A stretch of DNA of 55,670 nucleotides, taken from Gammaproteobacteria bacterium. Lineage in GTDB: Bacteria; Pseudomonadota; Gammaproteobacteria; Pseudomonadales; PIVM01. Both the position numbers and the translations under genes were made by a program. The stretch lies in NCBI GenBank assembly GCA_003353945.1, contig PIVM01000022.1:1-55670 (forward strand), read 5' to 3'. A model generated the notes under the pieces. That model searched no databases, had not been told where the DNA came from, and saw only the letters and a program-made list of their open reading frames with translations. Below are positions 36,614-45,539 of the stretch, one piece after another; the first letter of the stretch is position 1, and each line of letters opens with the position of its first letter.

Positions 36614-39148
36614 ATGAGTTCAGTTTCTAATTTGCTTGTTATAGGTAACGGCCCCGTTGGACACAAGTTTCTCGAAGCATTGGTGCAAAGCGGCAAGGCA
36701 GATGATTATAAGGTTACAATTTTTGGCGAAGAACCGCACGCTGCCTATGACCGAGTTCAGCTTACGGCATGGTTTGAAACACGTGATGCCAAGGATATCA
36801 ATATGGTTCCCGATGGTTTCTATAACGATAACGGTTTCACTCTTTACACCAACGATAAAATCACCCGTATCGATCGCATAAGAAGTGTCGTAACGTCTGA
36901 ACAGGGCGTTGAGGTCTATTTTGACAAGATTGTGCTCGCCACGGGCTCCTATCCTTTTGTGCCGCCAGTTCTCGGTCACGACAGAGAAAATACATTTGTC
37001 TACCGCACCATCGAAGACCTTGAAGCCATTACAGCTGCTGCCCAAAAAGGCAAAGTGGGCGCTGTTATTGGTGGTGGTCTATTAGGCCTGGAAGCGGCCA
37101 AGGCGCTAAAGGATTTGGGCCTGGAAACACATGTTATTGAATTTGCCCCACGGTTAATGGCAGTGCAGGTTGATGATGGCGGCGGCGCCATGCTGAGAAA
37201 AAAGATCGAAGACCTTGGCGTTTCTGTTCACACTCAGAAAAACACCCAACAGATTTGCGACGGCGAGAACACTTGCCACAAAATGATTTTTGCAGATGGA
37301 CAAGAACTCGAAACCGATTTGCTTGTTTTTTCAGCAGGAATTCGTCCGCGCGATGAGCTTGCGCGCAATACTGGATTAGGCATGGGAGCACGCGGCGGCG
37401 TTGTGATTAATAATAATTGCCAATCTTCTGATCCGAATATTTATGCCATTGGTGAAGTAGCCCTTTGGGACAATCGCATTTATGGCTTGATTGCTCCTGG
37501 CAGTGCAATGGCACAAGCCGCCGTAGATCACATGACGGGCACTGGCGATAGCGAATTTGCCGGTGCAGATATGAGCACCAAATTAAAGTTGATGGGCGTT
37601 GATGTTGCATCTATTGGTGATGCACATGGTAATACACCAAACTGTCGAGCATATACTTATGTTAACGACCGCGAAGAAATTTACAAAAAAATTGTTGTCA
37701 GTGAAGATGACAAACACCTCCTCGGCGCGGTACTCATTGGTGATGCGGCCGAATACGGTTCATTGCTCCAGTTTATGCTCAACAAGATGGAGCTGCCGCC
37801 AGAACCCGAAGGATTAATATTGCCGCAGGTAGAGGGCCATTCAACCGGTATCGGCGTCGATGCACTGCCCGACTCTGCACAACTGTGTTCCTGCATGAAT
37901 GTCAGCAAAGCGGATGTCGTTTCTGTCGTTGAGGCGGGTGCTGCAACGATTGCTGACATTAAAGACAGCACCAATGCAGCTACAGGCTGTGGTGGCTGCG
38001 CGGCATTAATAACGCAAGTGTTAAATGCAGAACTCGAAAAACTTGGCGTTGAGGTGAACAGGGATCTGTGCGAACACTTCGCCTATACACGCCAGGATCT
38101 TTACAACATTATTCGTGTTGAAAAAATCAAAACCTTTGAAGAGTTACTGGAAAAACACGGTTCAGGGCTTGGCTGTGATATCTGCAAACCCACTATCGGA
38201 TCACTACTTGCCTCATGCTGGAACGAATACATTCTGGAAAAACCGCTGCAGGGCCTGCAAGACACCAATGACTACTTCTTAGGCAATATACAGAAAGACG
38301 GCACGTATTCCATCGTTCCTCGCATAGCCGGTGGTGAAATTACAGCTGATAAACTGATTGTGTTGGGTGAAATTGCCAAAAAATATAATTTGTACACCAA
38401 AATCACTGGAGGACAACGTATTGATTTATTTGGTGCACGATCAGAACAGTTACCTATCATCTGGAAAGAACTGGTTTCCGAAGGTTTTGAATCAGGTCAT
38501 GCTTACGGCAAATCGATGCGAACGTGCAAATCATGTGTCGGTTCAACGTGGTGCCGCTACGGTGTTCAAGATTCTGTCGCAATGGCCATCATGCTAGAGA
38601 ACCGGTATAAGGGGCTGCGCGCACCACACAAACTCAAAATGGCGGTTTCCGGCTGTACTCGCGAATGCGCGGAAGCACAGAGTAAGGATGTGGGTGTTAT
38701 TGCAACTGAAAAGGGCTGGAATCTTTACGTTTGTGGCAATGGCGGCATGAAACCTCGCCATGCAGACCTGTTTGCGTCTGATATTGACGATGCCACCCTG
38801 ATTAAAACAATCGATCGTTTTTTTATGTTCTATATTCGTACCGCTGATCGACTACAGCGCACTTCGGTATGGATGAACAATATGGAAGGTGGCCTGGAAT
38901 ATCTTAAGTCCGTCATTATTGATGACAAACTGGGGCTATGTGAAGAATTGGAAAATGACATGTCGCGTATTGTTGGCACTTATCAATGCGAATGGAAAAC
39001 CACTACTGAAGATCCTAAGAAAGTTGAGTGTTTTAACCACTTTATCAATAGCGATGCATCGGATGATAACGTTGTTTTTGTAAAAGAACGTGAACAAATT
39101 CGTCCCATAAAAAAAACCGAGCGTGAAAATCTCATTGCTGTAGGTTAA
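36614..39148 (+). CDS. nirB: NADH-dependent nitrite reductase large subunit NirB
   Basis: 844 residues. The N-terminal flavoprotein part has LLVIGNGPVGHKFLEAL, a second NAD-binding GAVIGGGLLGLEAAKAL near 151-167, and two BFD-type iron-sulfur segments (LCSCMNVSKADVV, AATGCGGCAALI near 450-460). The C-terminal sirohaem/4Fe-4S domain has SCVGSTWCRYGVQDS and AVSGCTRECAEAQSKDVG, giving the C-X5-C ... C-X3-C ligands. It reduces nitrite to ammonium in the cytoplasm. nirD follows 31 bases later. The sigma-54 promoter and NtrC-like site suggest an assimilatory role. Confidence 0.96.
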   Translation: MSSVSNLLVIGNGPVGHKFLEALVQSGKADDYKVTIFGEEPHAAYDRVQLTAWFETRDAKDINMVPDGFYNDNGFTLYTNDKITRIDRIRSVVTSEQGVEVYFDKIVLATGSYPFVPPVLGHDRENTFVYRTIEDLEAITAAAQKGKVGAVIGGGLLGLEAAKALKDLGLETHVIEFAPRLMAVQVDDGGGAMLRKKIEDLGVSVHTQKNTQQICDGENTCHKMIFADGQELETDLLVFSAGIRPRDELARNTGLGMGARGGVVINNNCQSSDPNIYAIGEVALWDNRIYGLIAPGSAMAQAAVDHMTGTGDSEFAGADMSTKLKLMGVDVASIGDAHGNTPNCRAYTYVNDREEIYKKIVVSEDDKHLLGAVLIGDAAEYGSLLQFMLNKMELPPEPEGLILPQVEGHSTGIGVDALPDSAQLCSCMNVSKADVVSVVEAGAATIADIKDSTNAATGCGGCAALITQVLNAELEKLGVEVNRDLCEHFAYTRQDLYNIIRVEKIKTFEELLEKHGSGLGCDICKPTIGSLLASCWNEYILEKPLQGLQDTNDYFLGNIQKDGTYSIVPRIAGGEITADKLIVLGEIAKKYNLYTKITGGQRIDLFGARSEQLPIIWKELVSEGFESGHAYGKSMRTCKSCVGSTWCRYGVQDSVAMAIMLENRYKGLRAPHKLKMAVSGCTRECAEAQSKDVGVIATEKGWNLYVCGNGGMKPRHADLFASDIDDATLIKTIDRFFMFYIRTADRLQRTSVWMNNMEGGLEYLKSVIIDDKLGLCEELENDMSRIVGTYQCEWKTTTEDPKKVECFNHFINSDASDDNVVFVKEREQIRPIKKTERENLIAVG

Positions 39149-39179
39149 TCGATTATAAAAATGAAATGGAGCAAAATTG

Positions 39180-39509
39180 ATGAGCAAGTGGATCAACATC
39201 TGTCATCTCGATGACATCCCCGCCAACACAGGAAGATGTGCACTGCTAAATAAGGAACAAATTGCCATTTTCCATATTAACGACGGCGAAAAAAGAATTT
39301 ACGCCGTCAGTAACTATTGTCCATTTAGTGAAGCAAACATCATTTCTCGGGGTATTGTAGGCAATCTGGGCGATAAAACCGTGGTCGCATCCCCTCTGTA
39401 CAAGCAGCACTTTGAATTAACGACAGGCGAATGTCTGGAAGATGAAAACGTCACAATAAAAATTTATCCTGTGCGTCTTGATGGTGACACAGTACAACTA
39501 GCGGCATAA
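39180..39509 (+). CDS. nirD: Nitrite reductase small subunit NirD
   Basis: 109 residues from the ATG after GGAGC; an in-frame TTG lies one codon upstream. It is a Rieske-fold protein: WINICHLDDIPANTGRCALL and VSNYCPFSEANIISRGIVGN with VVASPLYKQHFELTTGECLE. The cluster-binding CxH ... CxxH set is incomplete, as is normal for NirD, which lacks a Rieske cluster. It pairs with NirB for nitrite reduction. Confidence 0.93.
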   Translation: MSKWINICHLDDIPANTGRCALLNKEQIAIFHINDGEKRIYAVSNYCPFSEANIISRGIVGNLGDKTVVASPLYKQHFELTTGECLEDENVTIKIYPVRLDGDTVQLAA

Positions 39510-39513
39510 TTGT

Positions 39514-39593
39514 CCGCACAATCATTCGCACAATCATTCGCACAATCATTCGCACAATCATTCGTACAATCATTCGTACAATCATTCGTACAA
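39514..39593. repeat. 12-bp minisatellite, about seven units
   Basis: ATTCGCACAATC and its variant ATTCGTACAATC are repeated head to tail about seven times, early units with GCAC and late units with GTAC. It occupies the whole gap between nirD and the ribosome site (AGGAG) of the PhzF-like gene. The 12-base period preserves reading frame if it were translated. Confidence 0.85.
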
Positions 39594-39606
39594 CAGGAGC
39601 CATAGA

Positions 39607-40515
39607 ATGAAATACCGGTATTACACCGCAGACGTTTTTACAGACACGCCTTTTTATGGGATACCCTTACCCGTGTTTCCAGAAGCGGATGGTTTGAGCG
39701 ATGAAGTCATGCAACAAATTGCCAACGAACTTGGCACCTGGAGCACAATATTTCTATTTTCTGGCAGCAAAGAAAACAGCCGAAAGATTCGTGTGTTTAC
39801 GCCATCAAAAGAAATAGAAAGTAATGCGCACACGATATTGGCTGCAAGCTTTGTACTAACGAAAACAAACGCAATTGCACTTGAAGGCAAACATACACCT
39901 GTTTCACTCGAAGAACATGGCGAGAGTGTAGATACCTATGTGTCACAGAAAGACGGAGTACCTTCGATCATTCAACAAACCTACCACTCTCACGCAGCCA
40001 TCGACTACTACACGCCAACAGAGGAAGAGTTAGCCGCGATGCTATCGTTAACTCCTGCTGATATTGGCTTTGAGCACTATCGTCCATTAATTGTTTCCTG
40101 CCGTGCGCCCTATTTGATTGTGCCCATTAAATCGTACCATGCCATTCGCGAAGCCCGTTTTGTTGAATCGGCCTGGAGCAACTCATCCGCCCCCTCTTCT
40201 CTGGCGCAAGAAATTCTCCTGTTTGCGAATAATACAGATCCCAACCCAGGTGATTTTCATGCTCGCTTGCTGGGGCCAGCCATTGCAAATCATGAAGACC
40301 CTCCCGTTGGCGGCGCCATTACGGCTTTTGCCCATCACATTTGCGATCATCCCCACATTCAGGAAGGCACGCATATTTTCGCTATACAACGTGGTGCCAA
40401 CAATGCGCGGAAAAGTCTTTTGTATGTCGAAATGGACAATAAAAAAACCAATGACTTGACGGTACGTGTGGGCGGCTCTGCCGTATTGATGAGTGAAGCT
40501 GTTATGACATTTTGA
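39607..40515 (+). CDS. PhzF-like isomerase family protein, catalytic Glu replaced
   Basis: 302 residues with the two-lobed diaminopimelate-epimerase-like fold of PhzF. It begins MKYRYYTADVFTDTPFYGIP with LPVF, and ends with EDPPVGGAITAFAHHI and VRVGGSAVL. In PhzF-type proteins the segment after the first IAxE reads NxSETxF and holds the catalytic glutamate; here it is ANELGTWSTIF, so the Glu is replaced by Ser. The usual GH of CGHATLAAA is also altered to AHTILAAS. Chemistry is therefore likely changed or lost. It follows nirD and the 12-bp repeat tract. Confidence 0.75.
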   Translation: MKYRYYTADVFTDTPFYGIPLPVFPEADGLSDEVMQQIANELGTWSTIFLFSGSKENSRKIRVFTPSKEIESNAHTILAASFVLTKTNAIALEGKHTPVSLEEHGESVDTYVSQKDGVPSIIQQTYHSHAAIDYYTPTEEELAAMLSLTPADIGFEHYRPLIVSCRAPYLIVPIKSYHAIREARFVESAWSNSSAPSSLAQEILLFANNTDPNPGDFHARLLGPAIANHEDPPVGGAITAFAHHICDHPHIQEGTHIFAIQRGANNARKSLLYVEMDNKKTNDLTVRVGGSAVLMSEAVMTF

Positions 40516-40557
40516 TTAACTAATGGCGCTTGACTGTATTCGATGTGCAGCGAAACC

Positions 40558-40623
40558 GGTACCCAAAGCACTCACTATGCTCATGGAGCATACCCTGCAA
40601 TGCGCTAGCTTATTGCACCCTAC
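40558..40623. repeat. Inverted-repeat pair around the LLM gene, left copy
   Basis: GGTACCCAAAGCACTCACTA with the following TGCTCATG, CCCTGCAATGCG and GCACCCTAC recurs in reverse at 41926-41990 with about 90% identity over 65 bases. Confidence 0.75.
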
Positions 40624-40731
40624 GACTGCCGTCATTCCAATAGTGCTCTAAGCAACCGCTATCATATCTTCCAATTCATCTTACTTTTTGTACATGTTAA
40701 TCAGTTCTCCTTTGCCCTGCATTTTGTTAAA

Positions 40732-40825
40732 TTAGGGCCTCGAAAATAGCAATATTCAAATAATACTGCCCCCTCACCCCAGCCCTCACCCAATGGGAGA
40801 GGGAACTTAACGGCCGTGGAAATAA
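40732..40825. repeat. Decayed member(s) of the window-end repeat family
   Basis: TTAGGGCCTCGAAAATA at the left and CGGCCGTGGAAATAA at 40811-40825 resemble the window-end arms but stand in the same direction, with a C/A-rich 60-base spacer. They are probably two solo ends or a rearranged copy, just upstream of the LLM gene. Confidence 0.45.
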
Positions 40826-40843
40826 AGTAACTGGAGACATCGT

Positions 40844-41866
40844 ATGAAGCTAAGCACCAATCTGGTGGTCGATTCACTGCAAGACGTAGTGGAACCCGCC
40901 AAGAAGATCGAAGACATCGGATTCGAGTCGCTTTACATCTCCGAGCGCAAACACGAGCCCTTTATGCAACTGGCCGTTGCGGCCACTGCAACGAGCCGAA
41001 TTAAACTGGGACCAGAGATTGCCCTGGCCTTTCCCCGCAACCCCATGGTACTGGCCTATACCGCCTGGGATCTTCAACATGCCACAAATGGCCGTTTTAT
41101 CCTTGGCCTTGGAACTCAGGTCAAAGCACATAACGAGCGTCGCTTCAGCGTAAAATGGGAATCCCCCGGCCCAAAATTACGCGAGTATATCCTCGCAATC
41201 AGGGAAATATGGAACTGCTGGCAAAACGGTACTCAGCTGGATTTTCAAGGCGAGTTTTTTAACTACAGCCTGATGACACCTATGTTTAATCCAGGCCCAT
41301 TGGAAGTGCCACCTCCACCCATTTATATTGGTGCGGTCAGCCCCTACAACTGTCGAACGGCGGGTGAACTCTGTGACGGTTTTCATGCCCATGGATTTCA
41401 CAGTGCCAAGTCGCTACGAAAAAACGTGATAAACAGCATTGAGGAAGGACTTCAGAAAGCCGGTCGCAATCGTAGCGACTTCACAATTACCGCGCCAGTT
41501 ATGGCTATCATGGGTGACAACCCAAAAGAAATCGACACAATGCGCGAACGAGTACGCGGCATGGTTGGCTTTTACGGTTCCACCAGCACTTACAAACAAA
41601 CCTTTGAAGCGCATGGCTGGGGTGATACCTTTATTCGCCTGAGAGACAAATCAAGAAGCGGCGAGTGGGACACCATGGCGGATGAAATCACCGATGAAAT
41701 GCTCGAAGAGTTTGCAGTAACCGGCTGTTACGATGAAATACCTGATCTGCTCAAAGCAAAGTACGGCGATATGCTTGATGAAGTACTTATCTATTTCGGT
41801 GAACCGGAAAAAGACGATCCAGCGCGCTGGAAACGACTTATCAAAGCATTTAATGAGGACGCATAG
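40844..41866 (+). CDS. LLM-class oxidoreductase (TIGR03617-like, F420 or FMN)
   Basis: 340 residues of the luciferase-like TIM barrel. Conserved strings: MKLSTNLVVDSLQDVVEPAK, IKLGPEIALAFPRNPMVLA, GRFILGLGTQVKAHNERRF with KWESPGPKLREYILAIREIW, and PPIYIGAVSPYNCRTAGELCD. Several match the TIGR03617 group of F420-dependent enzymes. The cofactor cannot be proved from sequence. The substrate is unknown; the family acts on lipid- or hydrocarbon-like compounds among others. GGAGACATCGT precedes the ATG. The gene is bracketed by the 65-bp inverted-repeat pair. Confidence 0.82.
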   Translation: MKLSTNLVVDSLQDVVEPAKKIEDIGFESLYISERKHEPFMQLAVAATATSRIKLGPEIALAFPRNPMVLAYTAWDLQHATNGRFILGLGTQVKAHNERRFSVKWESPGPKLREYILAIREIWNCWQNGTQLDFQGEFFNYSLMTPMFNPGPLEVPPPPIYIGAVSPYNCRTAGELCDGFHAHGFHSAKSLRKNVINSIEEGLQKAGRNRSDFTITAPVMAIMGDNPKEIDTMRERVRGMVGFYGSTSTYKQTFEAHGWGDTFIRLRDKSRSGEWDTMADEITDEMLEEFAVTGCYDEIPDLLKAKYGDMLDEVLIYFGEPEKDDPARWKRLIKAFNEDA

Positions 41867-41925
41867 AGCACATGTGCATTGCACCCTGCAATAAAACAGT
41901 CACTTCTCTTTGGCTGCTAAGGTGT

Positions 41926-41990
41926 GTAGGGTGCCATAAGCTTGCGCATTGCAGGGTCTGCCCATGAGCATAGCGAGTGCTTTGGGTACC
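41926..41990. repeat. Inverted-repeat pair around the LLM gene, right copy
   Basis: Reverse partner of 40558-40623; the outer tip is GGTACC in both copies. The pair brackets one gene. Confidence 0.75.
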
Positions 41991-42023
41991 GACTTTTTAT
42001 TACAAAATGAGAACACAACAGTT

Positions 42024-42905
42024 TTAAAAATGACGGATAACATCCTCTGCAAAACGCTCCATCATTTTTTTCTTTTTATCAATCGATGATCGCTCACCCA
42101 ACGCAAAAGCAAAGGGCATATTAATTCCCGAGGTCATACCGATATCCCGCATACTCCTGAACAAATCGAGCGTTGGCATCGCATAAATACCAACCAAAGT
42201 ATCGAAAGGTTCGTTTTCACGGCCGTACTCAATGCGCAAATCCCGCAAGGTTCGCATCAGATCGGGCACTTGCTCTGGTGTATTTCCCGCACCTATCCAT
42301 CCCTGACCTCTCTTGGCAGCACGACGCAAAGCAATGGGCGCATTACCACCAAAATAAAGAGGAATCGGGTATGTCGGTGTAGGACTTAATCTGATTCTGG
42401 GAAAATCAATATGCTCGCCATGGAATTCAAACATCTCGCCCTGCCACAATCCCTGCATGACATCCAGCATTTCGTCCATACGCTTGCCACGCGTTTTGAA
42501 ATCCACACCGTAGATATCAAACTCCTCTTTCATCCAGCCCGTTCCCACACCCAAGATAAAACGACCTTCAGACAAAATCGCCAGCGTTGCAGCCTGTTTT
42601 GATACTTCAATCGGGTTACGGCAAGGTAACACATAGACACCACAGGTTAATTTTATGGTATTTGTTACCGCCGCCATGGCCGCGAATGACGTCCACATAT
42701 CTGGATACTCACTATCCTCTGTTTGAGGCGGACGCCCATTTTCCGAATAGGGATAATCCGGCGCCATAACCGCCGGATAAAGCGCATGATCCGCACTCAT
42801 CAAACCTTCAAAACCCAACTCTTCAGCAAAACGAGCTATTTCACACAATTGCTCTGTTTCTGCCCAAGTTATTGACTGCCAAAATTTCATGCTTTTTATA
42901 CTCAT
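42024..42905 (-). CDS. LLM-class oxidoreductase (TIGR03619-like, F420 or FMN)
   Basis: 293 residues. ARFAEELGFEGLMSADH near 25-41, TNTIKLTCGVYVLPCRNPIE, GRFILGVGTGWMKEEFDIYG near 115-134, MDEMLDVMQGLWQGE and PIPLYFGGNAPIALRRAA mark the TIGR03619 group of the luciferase-like superfamily. It is convergent with the other LLM gene and about 35% shorter in its C-terminal extension. Two such paralogues in a 2-kb stretch suggest a flavin/F420-based catabolic function; the substrate is unknown. Confidence 0.85.
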   Translation of the reverse strand: MSIKSMKFWQSITWAETEQLCEIARFAEELGFEGLMSADHALYPAVMAPDYPYSENGRPPQTEDSEYPDMWTSFAAMAAVTNTIKLTCGVYVLPCRNPIEVSKQAATLAILSEGRFILGVGTGWMKEEFDIYGVDFKTRGKRMDEMLDVMQGLWQGEMFEFHGEHIDFPRIRLSPTPTYPIPLYFGGNAPIALRRAAKRGQGWIGAGNTPEQVPDLMRTLRDLRIEYGRENEPFDTLVGIYAMPTLDLFRSMRDIGMTSGINMPFAFALGERSSIDKKKKMMERFAEDVIRHF

Positions 42906-42990
42906 CGTTTTAAGACTAATATCAACATAAATTAACTAATTACAGGCTTGATTCATTGATACATCAACTAAATTTTGAGTTATTAAAAAC

Positions 42991-43213
42991 TCACCTGTAA
43001 TCCCAGCCCATATTTGTTTGCTTTTTTGTCAAACCAAACCCGAGCGGAATAACGTTGGATATCCTCTGCTCGGTGTAGACCAGCAATGTCTCAAATGGGG
43101 CAGGATGGGCAAACAGAAATCCCTGGGCAGCTTGACAACCTTGATCACGAAGAAACGAGGCTTGTTCTTCAGTCTCGATCCCTTCGGCTACCACCACCAG
43201 TGCTCTGGTGGTT
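42991..43213 (-). pseudogene. EAL-domain 3' fragment
   Basis: The minus-strand frame reads LVVVAEGIETEEQASFLRDQ, then GCQAAQGFLFAHPAP and a tail ISNVIPLGFGLTKK to a stop. It matches the last part of the GGDEF-EAL protein at 20384-22591, also at nucleotide level, but keeps a native C-terminus. The catalytic part is gone, and the fragment abuts the LysR stop codon. Confidence 0.75.
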
Positions 43214-43217
43214 CGTC

Positions 43218-44135
43218 TTATTCGAACCACTCACGCTGCAAATCCTGATCGCATAAATAATCCTTAAACCAAGCCAGAGCCTTGCCGCCGTGATCGGTAC
43301 GCCAGGCGGTATATAAGCGGTGGCGAGCCGTGACGCCTAGCTCGGTTTGCTTTTGCACCAGCCGACAAGCTGCCAGGTCATCGGTGATAAAGTGTTTTGG
43401 CAGATGGCCTACCCCCATCCCATTGATTTGTGCTTTATGCTTGACCGCAAGATCTGGGACAGTTAGCACATTTTGTCCCGGCAGCAGACCAACAGTGCGA
43501 GGCGGCAAACCGCGCGAACTGTCGGCAGCAGCTACAGCCCTGTATTGACGTATGATTTCCAAAGGAATGGGCTCTTCTACTGTCGCCAGCGGGTGGTCTG
43601 GGGCGACGACAAAAACAATTTCAACATCCCCCAGAGGATGTAGTGCATAACCACCGCCTGGCGGGCCGTCTCCCAGTGCACCAATCACCAAATCAACGCG
43701 ACCGCTGATCAGCGAGTCCCACGTTCCCGCCATGACCTCAGAACTGAGTCGCAGCTGGGTTTCGGGGCAATGCTGGTAAAAAACGTCACATAACTCAAGA
43801 ATTTTGTCCATCGGAATCAGTTCGCCAATGGCGATACGTAACTCTGCTTCCCAGCCAGTGGCAACTCGCTTAACGCTACGTTCAACATTGTCGGCTATAG
43901 CGAGAAGATTGCGCCCGCCTCTCAGTAAAGCCTCTCCTGCTTGTGTGAGGGTGGCTCTGTGTCCATCACGATCAAACAGACAAATATCCAGGCTTTCTTC
44001 CAACTTCTGAATAGCGTAGGTCACCGATGAAGGTACACGGTGGAGCTCTTCTGCTGCTGCTGCGAAACTACCATTGCGTGCAATGGCGTCCAATACAACA
44101 AGTGCTTCCAAATTGATGCCAGGTTTCATATTCAA
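43218..44135 (-). CDS. LysR family transcriptional regulator
   Basis: 305 residues. The N-terminal winged helix (NLEALVVLDAIARNGSFAAA, AEELHRVPSSVTYAIQKLEE) is followed by a substrate-binding domain of the periplasmic-binding-protein type. It is divergent from the cytochrome b561 gene, and a T-N11-A box lies between the two starts, so it probably controls the cytochrome b561-YceI unit and itself. The inducer is unknown. Its stop directly borders an EAL remnant. Confidence 0.92.
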   Translation of the reverse strand: MNMKPGINLEALVVLDAIARNGSFAAAAEELHRVPSSVTYAIQKLEESLDICLFDRDGHRATLTQAGEALLRGGRNLLAIADNVERSVKRVATGWEAELRIAIGELIPMDKILELCDVFYQHCPETQLRLSSEVMAGTWDSLISGRVDLVIGALGDGPPGGGYALHPLGDVEIVFVVAPDHPLATVEEPIPLEIIRQYRAVAAADSSRGLPPRTVGLLPGQNVLTVPDLAVKHKAQINGMGVGHLPKHFITDDLAACRLVQKQTELGVTARHRLYTAWRTDHGGKALAWFKDYLCDQDLQREWFE

Positions 44136-44168
44136 ATTATTCGAACGATAAGTCCGATATTTTTCAAT

Positions 44169-44183
44169 ATATTCAAGGAATAT
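44169..44183. promoter_or_regulatory. LysR-type T-N11-A box
   Basis: ATATTC-AAG-GAATAT is a perfect 6-3-6 inverted repeat containing T-N11-A, 34 bases before the lysR start and 95 bases before the cytochrome b561 start. Two TTCGAA sites lie at 44140 and 44215. Confidence 0.55.
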
Positions 44184-44277
44184 GGAAGGTTAATATGCTG
44201 TTCAAGCAAAAATATTCGAATCGGGCTGATAATACAGGGAGATCAACAGGCGACTGGCGTCATAGTCGCTGAATGGC

Positions 44278-44844
44278 ATGCAGCTACGTAATACCTCAAG
44301 CCATTATGGGCTGGTCAACATCGTGTTGCACTGGCTAATGGCCGCAATGATTGTTGGGTTATTTGGGCTAGGCGTTTATATGGTCGATCTTGACTATTAT
44401 GATCGCTGGTATAACAAAGGACCGGATCTTCATCGCAGTCTTGGAATGATTGTGGCTGTTTTGCTGGTTTTGCGATTAAGCTGGCGCTGCTTGAATCCGC
44501 ATCCACAAATGACTGGCAAAGCCTGGGAGACCTATGCGGCACATCGGATGGCCCAATCGTTGTATATAGTGTTGTTTGCGATCGTGATCAGTGGTTATTT
44601 GGTATCAACAGCTGATGGCAGACCGATAGTCATTTTCAATTGGATAGAAGTGCCGGCTGTGCTCAGTCTTGATTTATTCGGTGACATTAACAGGCTGGAA
44701 GATAAAGCCGGTTTAGTGCACAAATGGCTTTCGTATTTATTGATGGTATTAGTGAGTGGACATGCAATGGCCGCCGTTAAACATCAGGTGATTGATCGGG
44801 ATAATACGTTGGGGCGTATGCTGGGATTGAAATCCCGACGTTGA
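44278..44844 (+). CDS. Cytochrome b561 family protein
   Basis: 188 residues, four membrane helices. Likely haem-ligand histidines are in VNIVLHWLMAAMI, GPDLHRSLGM, LVHKWLSYLL and VSGHAMAAVKH. Bacterial b561 (CybB-type) proteins shuttle electrons between quinol and periplasmic acceptors. It forms a unit with the YceI gene 48 bases downstream, the common cybB-yceI pairing, under the divergent LysR regulator. Confidence 0.9.
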   Translation: MQLRNTSSHYGLVNIVLHWLMAAMIVGLFGLGVYMVDLDYYDRWYNKGPDLHRSLGMIVAVLLVLRLSWRCLNPHPQMTGKAWETYAAHRMAQSLYIVLFAIVISGYLVSTADGRPIVIFNWIEVPAVLSLDLFGDINRLEDKAGLVHKWLSYLLMVLVSGHAMAAVKHQVIDRDNTLGRMLGLKSRR

Positions 44845-44892
44845 AATGAATGTGTCTAGAGATAGATACAAAGGAAGAAGGAAGGGAAAACA

Positions 44893-45477
44893 ATGAAGCG
44901 TTTATTAGTTCGATGTGTTTTTATTCTAACAGCACTCTCCTGGAATACTCTGCTGCACAGCGAAGAGTATATTATTGATACAGAGGGAATGCATGCTGCC
45001 ATACAGTTTAAGGTGAAGCACCTGGGTTATAGTTGGCTGGTAGGGCGCTTTAACAACTTTGATGGCCAATTTACTTTTGACGAAAAGCGGCCAGAAAAAA
45101 ACCAGGTTACAGTGAATATTGATGTCAGGACACTCGATACCAATCATGCAGAGCGCGATAAACATCTGCGAGACGCACGTTTTCTTGATACAGCAAAATT
45201 CCCCAAAGCGAGTTTTATCAGTGATGGCTATAGCGTGATAAATGAAGGAAAAGGAATTTTAACGGGCACGTTTACGTTACGAGGTGTCAGCAAGAAGGTT
45301 GATATTGAGGTCATCCACGTAGGTGCTGGCAAAGATCCCTGGGGCGGGTATAGGCGTGGATTTGAGGGATACACCACCTTGCATCTGTCCGATTACAATA
45401 TGGCTAAAGCCAACACCTTGGGACCGGAAGCGGAGAAGATTGAAGTCTATCTATCTGTGGAGGGCATTAGAAAATAG
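44893..45477 (+). CDS. YceI family periplasmic protein
   Basis: 194 residues with signal peptide MKRLLVRCVFILTALSWNTL. The YceI lipocalin-like barrel is evident: YIIDTEGMHAAIQFKVKHLG, GRFNNFDGQFTFDE, RDKHLRDARFLDTAKFPKAS, LTGTFTLRGVSKKVDIEV and WGGYRRGFEGYTTLHLSDYN. These proteins bind isoprenoids (polyprenyl or ubiquinone-like) in the periplasm. A GGAAGAAGGAAGG tract precedes the ATG. Confidence 0.93.
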   Translation: MKRLLVRCVFILTALSWNTLLHSEEYIIDTEGMHAAIQFKVKHLGYSWLVGRFNNFDGQFTFDEKRPEKNQVTVNIDVRTLDTNHAERDKHLRDARFLDTAKFPKASFISDGYSVINEGKGILTGTFTLRGVSKKVDIEVIHVGAGKDPWGGYRRGFEGYTTLHLSDYNMAKANTLGPEAEKIEVYLSVEGIRK

Positions 45478-45539
45478 TGTGGCGCTTGCTGAGCAGTTAC
45501 ACACTTTTTAGGACAGGCTCTAGAAATCCTGGAGGCACG

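Noticed and set aside
39514-39593. CRISPR-like array
   Set aside because: Units are 12 bp, contiguous and lack spacers; no cas genes are near.
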